A DNA stretch of 64,000 nucleotides from Trichobilharzia szidati (GCA_944472155.2 OX235273.1:100462582-100526581), one strand, 5' to 3'. Numbered from the stretch's first letter, positions 44,789 to 55,620 are shown. Translations and numbers: made by a program. The notes: generated by a model from the letters alone, not told the origin.

Positions 44789-47700
44789 CTTAAAGAATGT
44801 ACAAGCACAGAAAAAGAAACAGAAATCAATGCGAATTGAAACAGATATAAGTTATGCTTCATGCCTATCTATTATAATAATAATAATCATTCTTATGAGG
44901 GTGATTTGTACATAAAGACTAATGGAGGATAGAAAGAATCAATTGACAGTTGGTTTCCCTTTCTAGACAAAACTATATTCAAACTCTAAAGCCTTTAACC
45001 TATTATTAGAGTCCTATCCAATATCACAACTTCCTAGCAGTGTTAGCTTTACCATTGGTTTTGTTCTGGCAAAGTCAGATTTCAGCCTTTCTCTGGTTGA
45101 TAAATTACAGATTGATAAAAATTTCAATAGAATGAGCGGAAAACGAATCTATGAAATCTTTATATAGTATAGGTATTCTGTTCTGTTCAATGTTCTGGTT
45201 TTCTTTGACAGACATCATTTAATCTGGAAGTTTTGTTTGTTGAAGCTTGTTATTAGTAAGGTTTGTCTGCCACCTTGGAATTCAGGCCATTTTAAACCAA
45301 AAAATCTTCCTAAGTCTATGGTGCATCATTTTGTTTGACGTCCTCACCTGAAGAATATGATTCTCTTTTTGCAACAGGAGAGGAGAAGATATTTAGTAAC
45401 GAACCTTAATTAAGGAAAAACACATCATATTTATACATTCATAGCCACATTAAAGTTCAGCTAGATCAGAGGATACTAAGTTCTTCTGATTGGTTGGCAA
45501 ATGACCAAAGGTTAAACATGTAGTCCATTGAGGTTATTTACGCCTTATAATCCAGAATTGGAGAATAAACGCTTCTACCTCTGCAGCCATTGACTCAAAA
45601 CGTTGACTTCAGTTCTTACCACTTCCAGTCTTACTGCATCATGCTTTATGTATAGTGTAGGTCGCTTAACACTTTGTCTTGTCTTTGTGACATTTCGACG
45701 CAACTTCCTGTCTGTTGGCAGCTGGCAGTGGAATCTAGGAAGAAACTGATCAAATTTGCCTTTTGGCATATGGAGTGATTTAACAAATAGCTTAATATTA
45801 CCAGTATTTCTCATTTTCGATTTGCTTGTTTAGTGTTGATTACCAGTGGAATACATGACTCATGTTTTGTCCTATTGGACACTCTTCAGTGGAGTTTACC
45901 TGTAATCTAGTGAGTAATAGTATTTCCATGGCCAGAGTCTTATTCGTTGCGCAATTAAACTATGAACTTCTTCATGTGGTTATTTCAGCTGATATTTCTC
46001 AACTAAATTCATCAGCTTGATTTAGATACCACCACTCACATGGATGGGCGTAAATCCAGCTTGCTTATTCCAAGCAGGACAAAGCGCGTTTCCTGGGTTC
46101 CATTGATGACCAAATCCAAGAAGGTAACTTGAAACTGGAAATCATAGTAGTATCGAGTCACTTATTTAAAGAGCCCATATGCTAAGATGACATTTAATTA
46201 CTTGCGTTCAGAAATATCAACGGATAATCACAAGTAAAAACAAGTATTTTTACGCTAGTTTGGGATTTTTCAGCAATACGCAACTATGACCGAGCACAGG
46301 AACCATATTCTATGAGGCCATCCTTGTTGATCATTCAGTCACTTGGTTCAGGATCGAATGGTCAGTCAATTCTAACTTCAAATCCCTGAAAACTAACTCT
46401 TGAAAATTAATCTGTTGCTCGCTAGTGACTGGTTAGTGGACGAAGTCGCCTGAGGTTCTGGTGAGGAGTCATAACTAGGTGGAGTCCTCCAGGCCGTTGA
46501 CTGGCCGTCTCTCTAAAATCGTGAAATGACAAAAGTCAGAATTTGTGGGCCACTGGCTTCTGGCCCAAAGGGCTGTATGATCAACGAACTTGGCCTTGTA
46601 AGCTGAAGATCCTCCATTTGCCCCCTGCTGGGGTCATCGGGGCGTACTGCCGAGGATTCCAAAATCAAGATGAAACACTTGTCCATTACTTCCTAGTTTT
46701 CAGCGGTTCTTGAACTGACATCAAATCACGGCAAACTTGAAACAAATAATTTTTATACAGCTTCTATGAAATATTGAATGTAACTAGAATACTTATAAGA
46801 TGACCGTGAACTACACTTCTGGATATTTTGAACAGCAACTAAAGTCTTTCTGCTTTGTTGTGTGATTTACAGCGTAGGTGAATACTTGGAACAGAGTTCA
46901 ATCAGCTGTGAATTTATTGACAGATGGTATTACCAAGGGTGATTTATTTGCAAAGGTAGACCGATGTGGAATAATATGAGATTTCAGATGGCATTTTCGA
47001 ACAAACTAAGAGTGCATGGATAAATGAGAAATATTTCACCGGTGAGTAGCGAAAATAATTTTAAATCACTCCAGACATGTAGATGGTGAACATATTCTGC
47101 ATCACACTTGCCACTGTCAACGGCCATCTTTACTTGGCATCAGTGAAATATTATATATGAAAGCATCTAATAGTCTGTGATTCAGTATTATTATTGTAGA
47201 GTGCTTTCCAACCACGCATGTGGTCCGAGTTCGGTTCCTAGTCACCATATTACTCAACTTCACCTAGCCGGTAGTAAGCCCAGAACGAAGATTAAATTTC
47301 CAGCGTGATGTCAGCACCCTCATTCTTAAAAACAATATCGTGGCTACTGAAATTTCAGAGCTCAAGCATGCAGCCTTCGGAAAGCAATAAAACGCAGAAA
47401 CCTAGTCTTAATAGAAGAGAAAATACTCAAATCTATCACACAAAGGATATTCAATAAAAAAGGCATACTGCAAACAATTTTAGAGCACGTAACATAAATA
47501 TTTATTTGAGCAGAATCAAATACTAACTCTGTTCTTCATCAAATGCTTTATTTCACTTATCATAACAATTTAAACAAACAAAAGAGAACTTACCGATGAA
47601 TACCAAATTTCTCAAAATTTATATCATTTTTAATAAGCAGTGTATAATTATAGACCATTGGAAATAAGTATGATCCTTTACCAAGTGGTAAGGTATCATT

Positions 47701-50700
47701 TTCTAAAGGACACCAAGAGTATATTTCACATGATCCTTTATCACTTCCCGGCTCAACGATACACTTTCCTGTGTGGGCTCCTGGCAGAAAATAAGTAATC
47801 GAGAGTATAAAAATGCAGTTAAAATGTACGTTTTTGCTTTATAGCACTACGAATTAAAACAGGTAGCAGGATTAATATGTAATACTATATACTGCCGACT
47901 GACTAAGGTGAACAGTTGGATACTATTTACATCAACCAGTAATGCTTGCTAGCCAGATCTAAGTGGCCTAAATGGCAGACGGGCGTTTCGCCTTTTTTCA
48001 GCCGGGCTTTTCAGCGGTTTGGCCTGGTTTGATTCAGCTCAAAGAACCAAATCAGTGGTTAAGCATGAAGCAAACTGATCAGTCATTAGGCATGTTGTGG
48101 AATTTTTCTAATGAATGATAGAGCAGATAGCCAAGTCTCATGAAAGTTTCGGAATTAACTCACATAAACCTTGGTTGCACAAACGGATTGCGGCGATCCA
48201 ATATATTTTAAAAGAGTAATACCGTTAAGTGGAGTCGGTCTCTAACTAATGTAGCGTATAACTATAGCACAGTGGGAAAACGTCACCTGAATGGACATAA
48301 ATACTTTACTTGTTAGTCCTATTTTTTAAAAATTCTTTTGGTTTTTTAGTGGAACATGGGGCTTGGAGGTATGAAGTCTCAGTAGTGGTGGTGTTATTTT
48401 CACGCCCAACCTTTCCTCTTTACCAGGCTTTTTACCGGTTGAGATGTTTGGTTGTGAATCGACAAGGAACTGAATCCGAACCTCTGAGTTAGTTGGATTG
48501 AATCAGTGAAGCACAAATTCGATCACAGATATGCTTTGTTTTATTGCAGATAGAGATAAGTGAGTTTGTTAGCCAACATACTTTAGTCAAAGTTTTGTAG
48601 ACTGAACATTCCTCATCTAAATTTAATTTTTTTTCTCTTTAGGTTCTCACTTATTCCACTTGTAAAAGAATGAAGAGACTTAGCAGTCTTTGAATCTTCT
48701 CACTCTCTCCGACTAGACTAATTAATCGGTTTAAAATATACCATAAAATGCAATGTCCCGAATACTATATTTCGATTCTCCACTATATAGAATATCTGGT
48801 GTTTCACTCAATGAAAGTTGGTGACTATGCGAAGAGACCTTTGTAAACACAGTCAAATGATCAGAGAGCATTCTGAACGGAAAAATTAACTCACAGATTA
48901 TCTACACAGATTTCTTCAAACGGTCTTTAAATATAAGTTCGACCATGTATTTTTCTTAGCCTTAAGAGGACACTATTTGCTTTTAAGCTTTTAAGCTGAT
49001 GATTTAGTGAGAAATAACGAAGAAAGGTAATTTTTATTTCCTGAAATCTTGATTTCATTTTGATCAGCTTCTACTAGTTAAAGACGGATATTTTAGTCTA
49101 ATACTTTTAGCAGATATATGATATTTACGAGTGCCTTATTCAATGTAATTTGCTCCACATTAATGTGTACACTGCCACACTGCATTGTCAGTTGATCAGT
49201 AATATTTATATCAAAATCATATGCAATCAGGTGTTTATTTATGGAGTTGAATACTTCACATCCTTTAGACTGGCAATAAAAGCAGACATAAAAAGATCTA
49301 CGGAGTGAACATTATATACTTTTTCAATCCTAAGTTTTTACCTTTGCCAAAAACTGAAACATCCTACTAAGAAAGAACTGAGTGTGAGTCTACCCAACAA
49401 CTTGTAAACATTTCTGGTAACTACAGAAGGTAAATGGGTGAGTCAAATTAGTGACTGGTGTTTTTTTAATTTGTTTAAATACTTTTAAGGATCTATGATT
49501 TAAAATCAGAGACCTCCATGCACAGCAATTTTTATTCAACTATATGAGACCTATAAAGATTATCAAGTAATTCCCTCCTGCTGTTCTGCAAAATTTTGCT
49601 GAGGATAAAATATATAATTACCTTATAGTCGAAATAGTTTGTGCCTAGAATTGCTATCTTCATCGATCACTTCTTTCTATACTTCTGGGAGAGAATCTAA
49701 TGTAAAGATCAGCCACAGTCAAGAAGCAATCAAGCTTTTCAAATCTTTTGAACAAACATAACTCTTTTTTTCTTTCTATTAAATAAGTACAGTTATTTAC
49801 AAGTACAACTGTATAAACAGTGTATAATCATCTTTCAGCCAGACACTTTTTAACTTATACAACTATGCCGTAATTTGACCTTAAACGTTGTAAGTGATTC
49901 AACTGCTGATCCTAAAACAGCACTGTTTAACAATTACATGTTAGTCTCAGTAATGAGTTCACTTTATAACTGTGTCAGAGTGAGGTAAAAATTACAAGTT
50001 TCTTCTATGTACTTAATAACTGAGAGTCAAGCTAGTAACTTATAACAAAGGTGTTTTGCCTGACGAAGATAGAGTTAGAGAACGCCTTTAATCCTGTTCT
50101 AGATTATCATGTTAACCTCAGGGACCGTTAACTGAATTAAACAAATCCTATTAAGTTTGCTAAACACCACTTTCGATTTGTCATTATTAATCCAAAGTAG
50201 ATCAGACTTATGTATATATAATACTCAGCATTTAATGACACGGTAGAACACCAAAGTACGATAACACTGTGTCATGATCACTAGATAAACTGCTTAATCC
50301 TCTTGCTTTATAGACTGGGGTGAGTTACTGTATTACACACTAAGTAAGAATCAAAAACCAAGGTTGGGCAGCCAAAACTCTACTCATAAAGTAAGAAAGC
50401 AAGGCTAAACTTGCTAAATGTACTACAGCAAATAGAATTGTCTGCTGAATAATTTTTTAGACAACTAGATAAATGATTAAAATATATGGGATCTATGAAT
50501 TGCTTACAAATTTTCAGTAAACTTTTATAACACTTCAATATGAAATTTTAGTCCAAATATTTCAGAAATACTTATTGTTAGGCATTATATCAGACATAAT
50601 TATTTTCTTTTAATATCTGTATGCGTTTTTGAAGATGGGTCCATTTATGATCACATCTCAATGTTGTCAACCATATATATAAAAGTTTCACTTATTGAAA

Positions 50701-51456
50701 TGTCTGGAAAATAATGTTTCCCTAGATTAATGTTGGAATCAATGAAATTCTTGAAGCCTCGTCTGCCAGTCAAAAACAACCATTGATGCAAAACGTGTTC
50801 CGGACATCGTATAACGATAAAATTTAAACCAATACGTTCTCAATATTGCATATGTGGTTGTACTGTGTGGGGATGAAATTACACTGCAAACCAAAAGATA
50901 AGCTTATAATTCTGTAAACACTTTAAAATCAATGAGTTTTAAATTGTGAACTCACCATTTCCAAGATGTGTAATATAGTACGGCTGACAATCAGCATCTG
51001 TACGACAATCTGCTGCCTTTACCGAAGGACTCTAGACATATGAAAAGGTTACGAAATTGGAAAACCTCCGCGCATTTGGAAAGAGACTGTCTTTCAGTTT
51101 TAATTATGTTGGTAATCACAAACAAAGCATTATTTTCTAGTGGTGGAACAATATAATCTGCTACATCCCAGCTGCGTCTTCCAATACCCGGAATGTGTGG
51201 AAGGTTCGTAAATCCAATGCCTTTCACTTTAGTTGTCACTGCACTTTTGGCAACGTCATTTTCTTGATAACCTTTTTCATAAATCATAACCCAGCTATGA
51301 ATATGCATATGAGGCGGAAATAATTAGTAATTACCAGACGACATATATGAGGATAACTAGTTGTAGAAGCCTTTGGGTAACACCAATTTTAATATTTGAG
51401 ATCTGCACTAATTTTGGTGTTTCATATTCAAAAAGAACTGCTATCCCCTTAACCAT
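44644..51456 (-). CDS. P2X-type ATP-gated cation channel, 5' part of gene (exons 1-5)
   Basis: P2X receptors are trimeric cation channels of the plasma membrane opened by extracellular ATP, with two membrane segments per subunit and a large cysteine-rich ectodomain. Five minus-strand exons (51335-51456, 51066-51294, 50956-51031, 47594-47780, 44644-44788) join with GT-AG sites and matching phases into 253 codons. Visible family features: LFEYETPK near the N-terminus, one hydrophobic segment at about residues 27-40, YEKGYQ, the ATP-binding TTKVKG strand, WDVADY, TGKC, NYTLLIKND, CPIFQ, and eight of the ten conserved ectodomain cysteines. The start ATG at 51456 has an in-frame TAA upstream and gives a family-typical N-terminus. 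Introns are 40, 34, about 3175 and about 2863 nt. The exons carrying the last two cysteines, the second membrane segment and the C-terminus were not found. Schistosomes are known to have P2X receptors. Confidence 0.9.
45355..45825 (-). mobile_element. Degraded Gypsy-type LTR fragment with end of pol
   Basis: The minus strand carries a 79-codon open block with KTRQSVKRPTLYIKHD and, downstream, ACCAATCAGAAGA, AGCTGAACTTTA, TATAAATATGATG and TTTTCCTTAA in the same order as the LTR of the Gypsy element at 58667. I read it as the pol end plus part of an LTR of a related, older element inside P2X intron 4. The pol assignment is weak. Confidence 0.45.
45985..46110 (+). mobile_element. S-alpha-like hammerhead segment
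   Basis: ATCCAGCTTGCTTATTCCAAG then CAGGACAAAGCGCG and TTCCTGGGTTCCATTGATG. The order and the CCAG/CTGG stem I, with GCGTTTC near the cleavage position, match an S-alpha hammerhead. Both core boxes are mutated (CTTGCTTA, CAAAG). Confidence 0.5.
46270..46750 (+). repeat. Dispersed repeat D, copy 2, with S-alpha-like 3' part
   Basis: Partner of 16570-17010. The 3' third has GGCCTTGTAAGCTGAAGATCC, a GGGGTCATCGGGG stretch and a relic hammerhead with CCGAGGA and intact GAAAC (46649-46677). Confidence 0.5.
46751..47204. other. Intronic sequence (P2X intron 4)
   Basis: AT-rich. No repeat or exon recognised. Confidence 0.5.
47205..47400 (+). mobile_element. SINE family 1 in P2X intron 4
   Basis: CACGCATGTGGTCCGAGTTC with B-box-like GAGTTCGGTTCCT, CACCTAGCCGGTAGTAAGCC, and tail TTTCAGAGCTCAAGCATGCAG. 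Opposite orientation to the host gene. The extreme tail is lost. Confidence 0.6.
47594..47780 (-). CDS. P2X exon 4 (head domain and NFT-type ATP-site strand)
   Basis: 187 nt, acceptor TTTTCTGCCAG. Encodes GAHTGKCIVE, GSCEIYSWCPLEND, FPMVYNYTLLIKNDINFEKF and GIH. Supplies cysteines four to six. NYT corresponds to the family NFT motif near the ATP pocket, and NYT and NDT are also N-glycosylation sequons. Confidence 0.93.
47940..48075 (-). mobile_element. S-alpha-like segment with hammerhead-like core in P2X intron 3
   Basis: The minus strand reads CGCTGAAAA, GCC...GGC as a short stem II around a long loop, then CGAAACGCCCGTCTGCC. The second core box, the stem III bases and a GTC triplet are present. 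The first box has A for the required G (CTGAAAA). Confidence 0.45.
48335..48505 (-). mobile_element. SINE family 1 in P2X intron 3
   Basis: The plus strand reads TTTAGTGGAACATGGGGCTTGG, GAAGTCTCAGTAGTGGTGG and CACGCCCAACCTTTCCTCTT. Same orientation as the host gene. Confidence 0.6.
48506..50955. other. P2X intron 3, remainder
   Basis: About 2.4 kb of AT-rich intronic sequence. I found no repeat I could match and no additional exon. It ends at the exon 3 donor. Confidence 0.5.
50956..51031 (-). CDS. P2X exon 3 (head-domain cysteines)
   Basis: 76 nt coding SPSVKAADCRTDADCQPYY and then ITHLGN, followed by one base of the next glycine codon. It supplies the second and third conserved cysteines. 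Donor GTGAGTTC. Confidence 0.9.
51032..51065 (-). other. P2X intron 2, 34 nt
   Basis: The minus strand begins GTTTTCCAATT and ends CATATGTCTAG. Without removal the frame leaves the P2X pattern and meets a stop. With removal CAE joins SPSVKAADC and the conserved cysteine spacing is restored. Confidence 0.85.
51066..51294 (-). CDS. P2X exon 2 (upper ectodomain, ATP-site lysines)
   Basis: 229 nt. Contains YEKGYQ, SAVTTKVKGIG with the two lysines that contact ATP phosphates in this family, RRSWDVADYIVPP, NALFVITNIIKTERQS, and KCAE with the first conserved cysteine. Ends in phase 0. Confidence 0.92.
51295..51334 (-). other. P2X intron 1, 40 nt
   Basis: Begins GTAATTACT and ends CATATTCATAG on the minus strand. 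Short even for a flatworm intron, but phase and protein continuity (VV-C-WVMIYEKGYQ) support it. Confidence 0.85.
51335..51456 (-). CDS. P2X exon 1 (start codon, N-terminus, first membrane segment)
   Basis: Forty codons plus two bases. Begins MVKGIAVLFEYETPK; the YETPK segment fits the conserved N-terminal Y-x-T-x-K/R phosphorylation site of P2X subunits. The segment QLVILIYVV is the start of the first membrane helix. Donor GTAATT. The split codon with exon 2 reads TGC (Cys) before Trp, where glycine is usual. Confidence 0.88.
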
Positions 51457-51639
51457 TTGTACAATAGCGTCTACATATGTCGAGGTTTGAAAGTTCTCAA
51501 ATTGTTACGTTTGTGTAGGTCACAAACTTGCATCATTTAAAGTTTCAGTTTTCAAAATTAAAACTGCAGGTGACGAACAAAGCTCTCTGTGCTGATTCTC
51601 AAAGAAAAATAAGCTTTTTAATAATCAGAAGACCTTACA

Positions 51640-51930
51640 AGTGTCCGTTAAGAATCCAGTTTCCAGTATCGCTTATTGCGAGCTGGCTGGCTTCTTAGTT
51701 GTGAGGTAAAGGTTCCTGGTCTTTGGTAAACTTCTGCGTGGTCACTCTCACCACTCGACCGTCGTAGCTTTGGTTGTCTCCAAACGGAGTGGTGCTGAGA
51801 CTAATTATTTATAGTTTGTAGTATGCGATGAGTTAAGGCCATGCCGCTATTGTGAATTGATTGGCCATTTTCACCAGTAAGTCGTCCGATGTAATCGGTA
51901 AAAGAGAAGAGATAATAATAACACGTATAA
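51640..51930 (+). mobile_element. Possible retroposon fragment upstream of P2X
   Basis: Ends in GAGATAATAATAACACG, a short-repeat tail like those of the RTE-like LINE. The body (GAGGTAAAGGTTCCTGG, GGTGGTGCTGAG-like) matches nothing else here. It lies about 200 bp upstream of the P2X start codon. Confidence 0.25.
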
Positions 51931-52236
51931 TTAGTGCAGATTATGTAGACTAGAAAAAGAAAAAGAAAGTAAAAACAGACAGCTAATGAAATTTAAAACC
52001 GATATATATACACATGTATATGTATAATGTGCACAGTGCCTTCGTGTTGCTGCGAAATACAAATAATTACAAGAACTCGCTTCATAAGATCTGTTCCCAG
52101 CTGCTTATGTCTTGCATTATTGATTCTGCCGCTTCACACTAGTAAAGGAGAATAGGTATCTGGTTATTATGATTTGTAACAGGATTGGAATTGGCATCCT
52201 GGCGGTATTTGTTGGACCGTTCCAACAGATTAATGT

Positions 52237-52426
52237 TTTTGATGTTGTTGTGTTCTCTGAGCTGGATAGTTAATTTGCGAAGCTTTCATCACCCTACTGG
52301 GTGACATCTTCAGCGCATACTTCAATTTGAAGTCAAATTGAAGTATGCGCTGAAGATGTCACCCAGTAGGGTGATGAAAGCTTCGCAAATTAACTATCCA
52401 GCTCAGAGAACACAACAACATCAAAA
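52237..52426. repeat. Perfect 94-bp inverted repeat with 2-bp spacer, carrying hammerhead-like motifs
   Basis: Arms 52237-52330 and 52333-52426 are exact reverse complements separated by AG. Each arm contains CTGAAGA, stem TCACCC/GGGTGA around AGTA, GAAAGC, and CCAGCTCAGAGAACACAAC, the Penelope-associated hammerhead-like module seen at 33171 and 27790. The outward flanks differ. It is either a young palindromic insertion or a joining artefact. Confidence 0.85.
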
Positions 52427-52984
52427 TCATCCACCTGAGCTACAAATCTTCTCTATCATATCTAGATTAATGTTTAATATCCTAGTCTCCTTAATATTAG
52501 TGCAGTTGCTTAGCGGGTGGCTGCATGTGTGGACTTCCTCTCTACGTTAATAAGCACCGTGGTAGAAAGGCATCCCATGTTGCTGAGTTGATTGCTGGAA
52601 ACTCTATGAAGAAAGTAGATTACGTCGCTTCTGCAGGATTAGGCAGCTTAGAGGAGAATGCTTTAAGTTCCCAGCTGTTGTCGACCAGTAATTCATATGG
52701 CCTTATCTGATACGTCTACCATTATTGCAAGAGAAGCATCTGAACCAGAATTTTTCAGTGTTATGGCTCCCACCAACGCTTCTCTGTAATCCCAACAAGA
52801 GCACTAGTCAGTATGATGTTTCTTTGCAACTATGCGCGACGATGAAGCACCGTGACTCTCTGACGTCCGAATAGTCCCCCACTGAAGCACGTAACCACAT
52901 TCCGCTGTCGCTACTTTTAGCTCGTCTGAAGCCAATCTCCTTGGTGAAGAAAATTCAGGGGGGCAATGTGAGCGTATAATAATA
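52427..52984. other. No feature assigned
   Basis: GC content rises here. A 61-codon plus-strand frame (52525-52710) is open, but I cannot relate it to a family. Nothing supported. Confidence 0.3.
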
Positions 52985-53590
52985 TATGTATTCTTGTTTG
53001 TGTAGGAACATCACAATTGTAGAGGCATGGAAAAGTACTATTTAAATTGCATGAATTTGGTTTATGGTGGATTTACATGGTTGCTGTCCTATTGACTTTA
53101 GTTTGTGGGAACGATCTGTTAACTAGTCGTTCAATGGAGAATATTTAGAGATATGTGAATATTGTCTTAGTACAAACAAAAAATCAAGTCTGTGGGGGAC
53201 AGATTACAAAAATTCGAGAAAAAAATAAAGCTTGAAGTCAGTTCTCCCATGTAACTTTGCTGTGAACGGTTCCGAATCTCATTCTTGATTTAAAGTCGAA
53301 TCGGGTGTCATTTCAGAATAATTAGTATATTTGTATTATTTTTTCAAAGCTGACATCCTAGGTAACATCAGAGGTGAGTGGTTCTCCAGTCAGACGAACC
53401 CTGGCAAGAGCCGGGCAGATTTGTTCATTGCAATAGTCACCCATTATCGCCATTCGTAACTGAATGGTATTCCGTGAGCGTAAGTTCATTAAGATGTAGA
53501 AAACTGTTTGGAACCAGTTGCATCTTCATTTTAAGTCATATATACCTCTCGGACAGATTGTTATTCAGCGTCCCGATATGTTGATATGGG
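52985..53590 (+). repeat. Repeat A, copy 1
   Basis: Starts after TTCTTGTTTGTGTAGG and runs through TAGAGGCATGGAAAAGTAC, TCGTTCAATGGAGAATAT and AAAAATAAAGCTTGAAGTCA (AATAAA), then a second part with GGCAGATTTGTTCATTGC, GCCATTCGTAAC and AACCAGTTGCATCTTC. Collinear with copies at 56170, 62990 and 63690, and inverted at 61290-61800. Class unknown. Confidence 0.7.
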
Positions 53591-54599
53591 AGCAATTCGG
53601 AATATTGAGTTATTTTGAGCCAACATTTTGAAGGATTACGTGGTATGTGTAAGTAAGTCGCTTCGAGTACTGTCCTACTGTGGGTCTGTGAGACTACAAG
53701 GCAAACCGAAGAGGAGCGACGAGCAGCAAAGTACCAGAAAAAAGTATGTGGTTACAAACGGAACTTTAATGTTTGTATATAAACATATTTATATTTATTG
53801 TATATCGCTGTTTGGCAAGCACATTGAAATCCTCTTAGTCATTTCATGCATCCATGAGACTAGTCTCTTAGTCATTTATGCAGGGTAATTAGGGAAGTTT
53901 TACTCGTTCTCTAGACATCATGGGGACTCAGTAATGGGTTTGCTCTAGAAGGAAATAGTTTTTTCATGTTATCAGTTGAATGAAACAGCCTGTACAGAGA
54001 GACAGACTAAAGTCTACAACAGACGTGCAGGTTCTGATTTCTGGGGTGAACTGTTCCATGTTACACAACGTATGACCGTGCAGAAGCTTTCGTAAGGGGA
54101 AGATTAAGAGGTTTTATTGTTACTGTGCATCTTCAGCAAGGCAGATCGTAACAACATTGTATGTCTTTGCCATTTGAGAATGACATTTAATGTAGGACCT
54201 TAAAGAAGAATATTAGGTTTATAGTAAGTCGTCTAGTCCAAGTTTGTTAAATATTCAGAGTCACTTACCGTGAAGTGTAGTCTTTCTCACAATCATACCC
54301 AAGTAGTTTTGACTTTAAATATGGCTGGACACCTTTCATTCTCAGCCTTTCACATATATGAGTACTGCTAGTGACAAATGGACACTATTCTAGTAATGGC
54401 GTTACACTTGTTTGTAAAGAATGAGCTTGGCTTCATTGTCGTGAAATTTCCTGAGTATGCATCCCAAGAGCATCCTCGGCTTTCATTCCTCTATTACACT
54501 GGCTCAGAAAATGTTAGGTCACTAGAGTACCTCAGGCCAAGTCAAAAACACTACGGAGTCTTGGCCGGTTGGCAGATGAAAGCATTAATTTTATATTGA
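53591..54599. other. No gene recognised
   Basis: No supported exon. The part above about 54400 may be LINE 3' UTR. Open frames on the plus strand here (53628-53888, 54378-54599) lack motifs. Confidence 0.35.
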
Positions 54600-54654
54600 T
54601 TGAGGGTGCACTGGAACAGGTTCGGCCTCACTTGTTGAGATTGAATTGTGGCTT

Positions 54655-55020
54655 CTATAAAGATGACCAGGAAGTCACTCTATCTAGTCCATTATGCACA
54701 ATATTCTGAAAGCAAACTGGGTCATCACACTGGGATGTATAAGCCGCTTTCAGGCGGTCTGCGAAGATGAACGGTTTACCATGTGAGAATCGAGTGCATA
54801 CATCGGTGACACAAAGTGTAAATAGGAGGGACCCTAAAACGCCACCTTGAACTACACCACAAGTGAGTGGGTTAGGTTTGGAAGTCACAGACCGAAGTTT
54901 AACTACTTGGACCCTTTGTTAAGGAACAACCTAAGCCATCTCATTAGTGTGTCAGGTATTCCTAAGGGATTCAGCTTAGGTAACAAAAGTCAATGGTCAA
55001 CGCGGTAAAATGCTTTAGAA
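54655..55020 (-). pseudogene. LINE reverse transcriptase palm, fragment
   Basis: The minus strand encodes FVISKAFYRVDH, GIPDTLMRWLRLFL, then TCGVVQGGVLGSLLFTL and PFIFADRLKAAY. This is the polymerase core with a D-to-R change in the FADD catalytic box (FADR), so it would be inactive even without the stops. Confidence 0.75.
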
Positions 55021-55054
55021 ATGACAAAGTAGAAATAGTATAAAAATAATAATT

Positions 55055-55620
55055 TATATCTCGTTTAGACGGGTAAGTTTACAAGAAGTGCATGCCATTT
55101 CTACAGGTACAATCAGTTATGCTGTAAATTGCAATCGTGTAGTATCACAAATTGGCACTTTTTCAAAAGTATAAACTGTTGGGTCTTAGTACAAGCAATC
55201 AGAACGGGTTTGTATAAGTGTAAACCCTTCACTAAGGTCACCATCAAGTTTGAGCGCCAACCCAAACTGCTTTACGTTTCCTGCTGATGGTTATTGTAAA
55301 CCCATGAACTGCCTATATTTGGGTAAATGCTATGCCCCCACTTGATAAAATGGCATTTCAGGAAGAGGAGAAGTGCGATAATTGATTACACATCACTGAA
55401 AGTTTGTTTACAAGATATTTACGATGGGAACCTATGGAGTCCTTGGAATTATAGTACACATTTGCATCGTTTTATGCTTGGCACCTTGGTCTTACCATGG
55501 AAACTATGACGTTTTCGATAAAAATATAGCATTGTTCAAACAAAAGTTAGGCGCCTTTTCACCAAAGCAGCCAGACACTGAGGGATCAAAGAATACAAAT
55601 AAAAGAGTAAGTCAGCTTTG
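55055..55620 (+). repeat. Repeat B, copy 1
   Basis: Begins TCGTTTAGACGGGTAAGTTT and is collinear with 56980-57545. It contains a 34-nt GT...AG segment (55073-55106), a stretch whose codons give CFTFPADGYCKPMNCLYLGK, and a 70-codon open frame at 55424-55636 starting MGTYGVLGIIVHICIVLCLA, hydrophobic like a signal peptide. Stops interrupt the rest. It could derive from a secreted-protein gene. Class unknown. Confidence 0.6.

Noticed and set aside
50991..51308. Single uninterrupted 105-codon P2X exon
   Set aside because: The frame leaves the P2X pattern after CAE and ends in a stop; removing the 34-nt intron restores it, and the upstream MHIH codons lie in intron 1.
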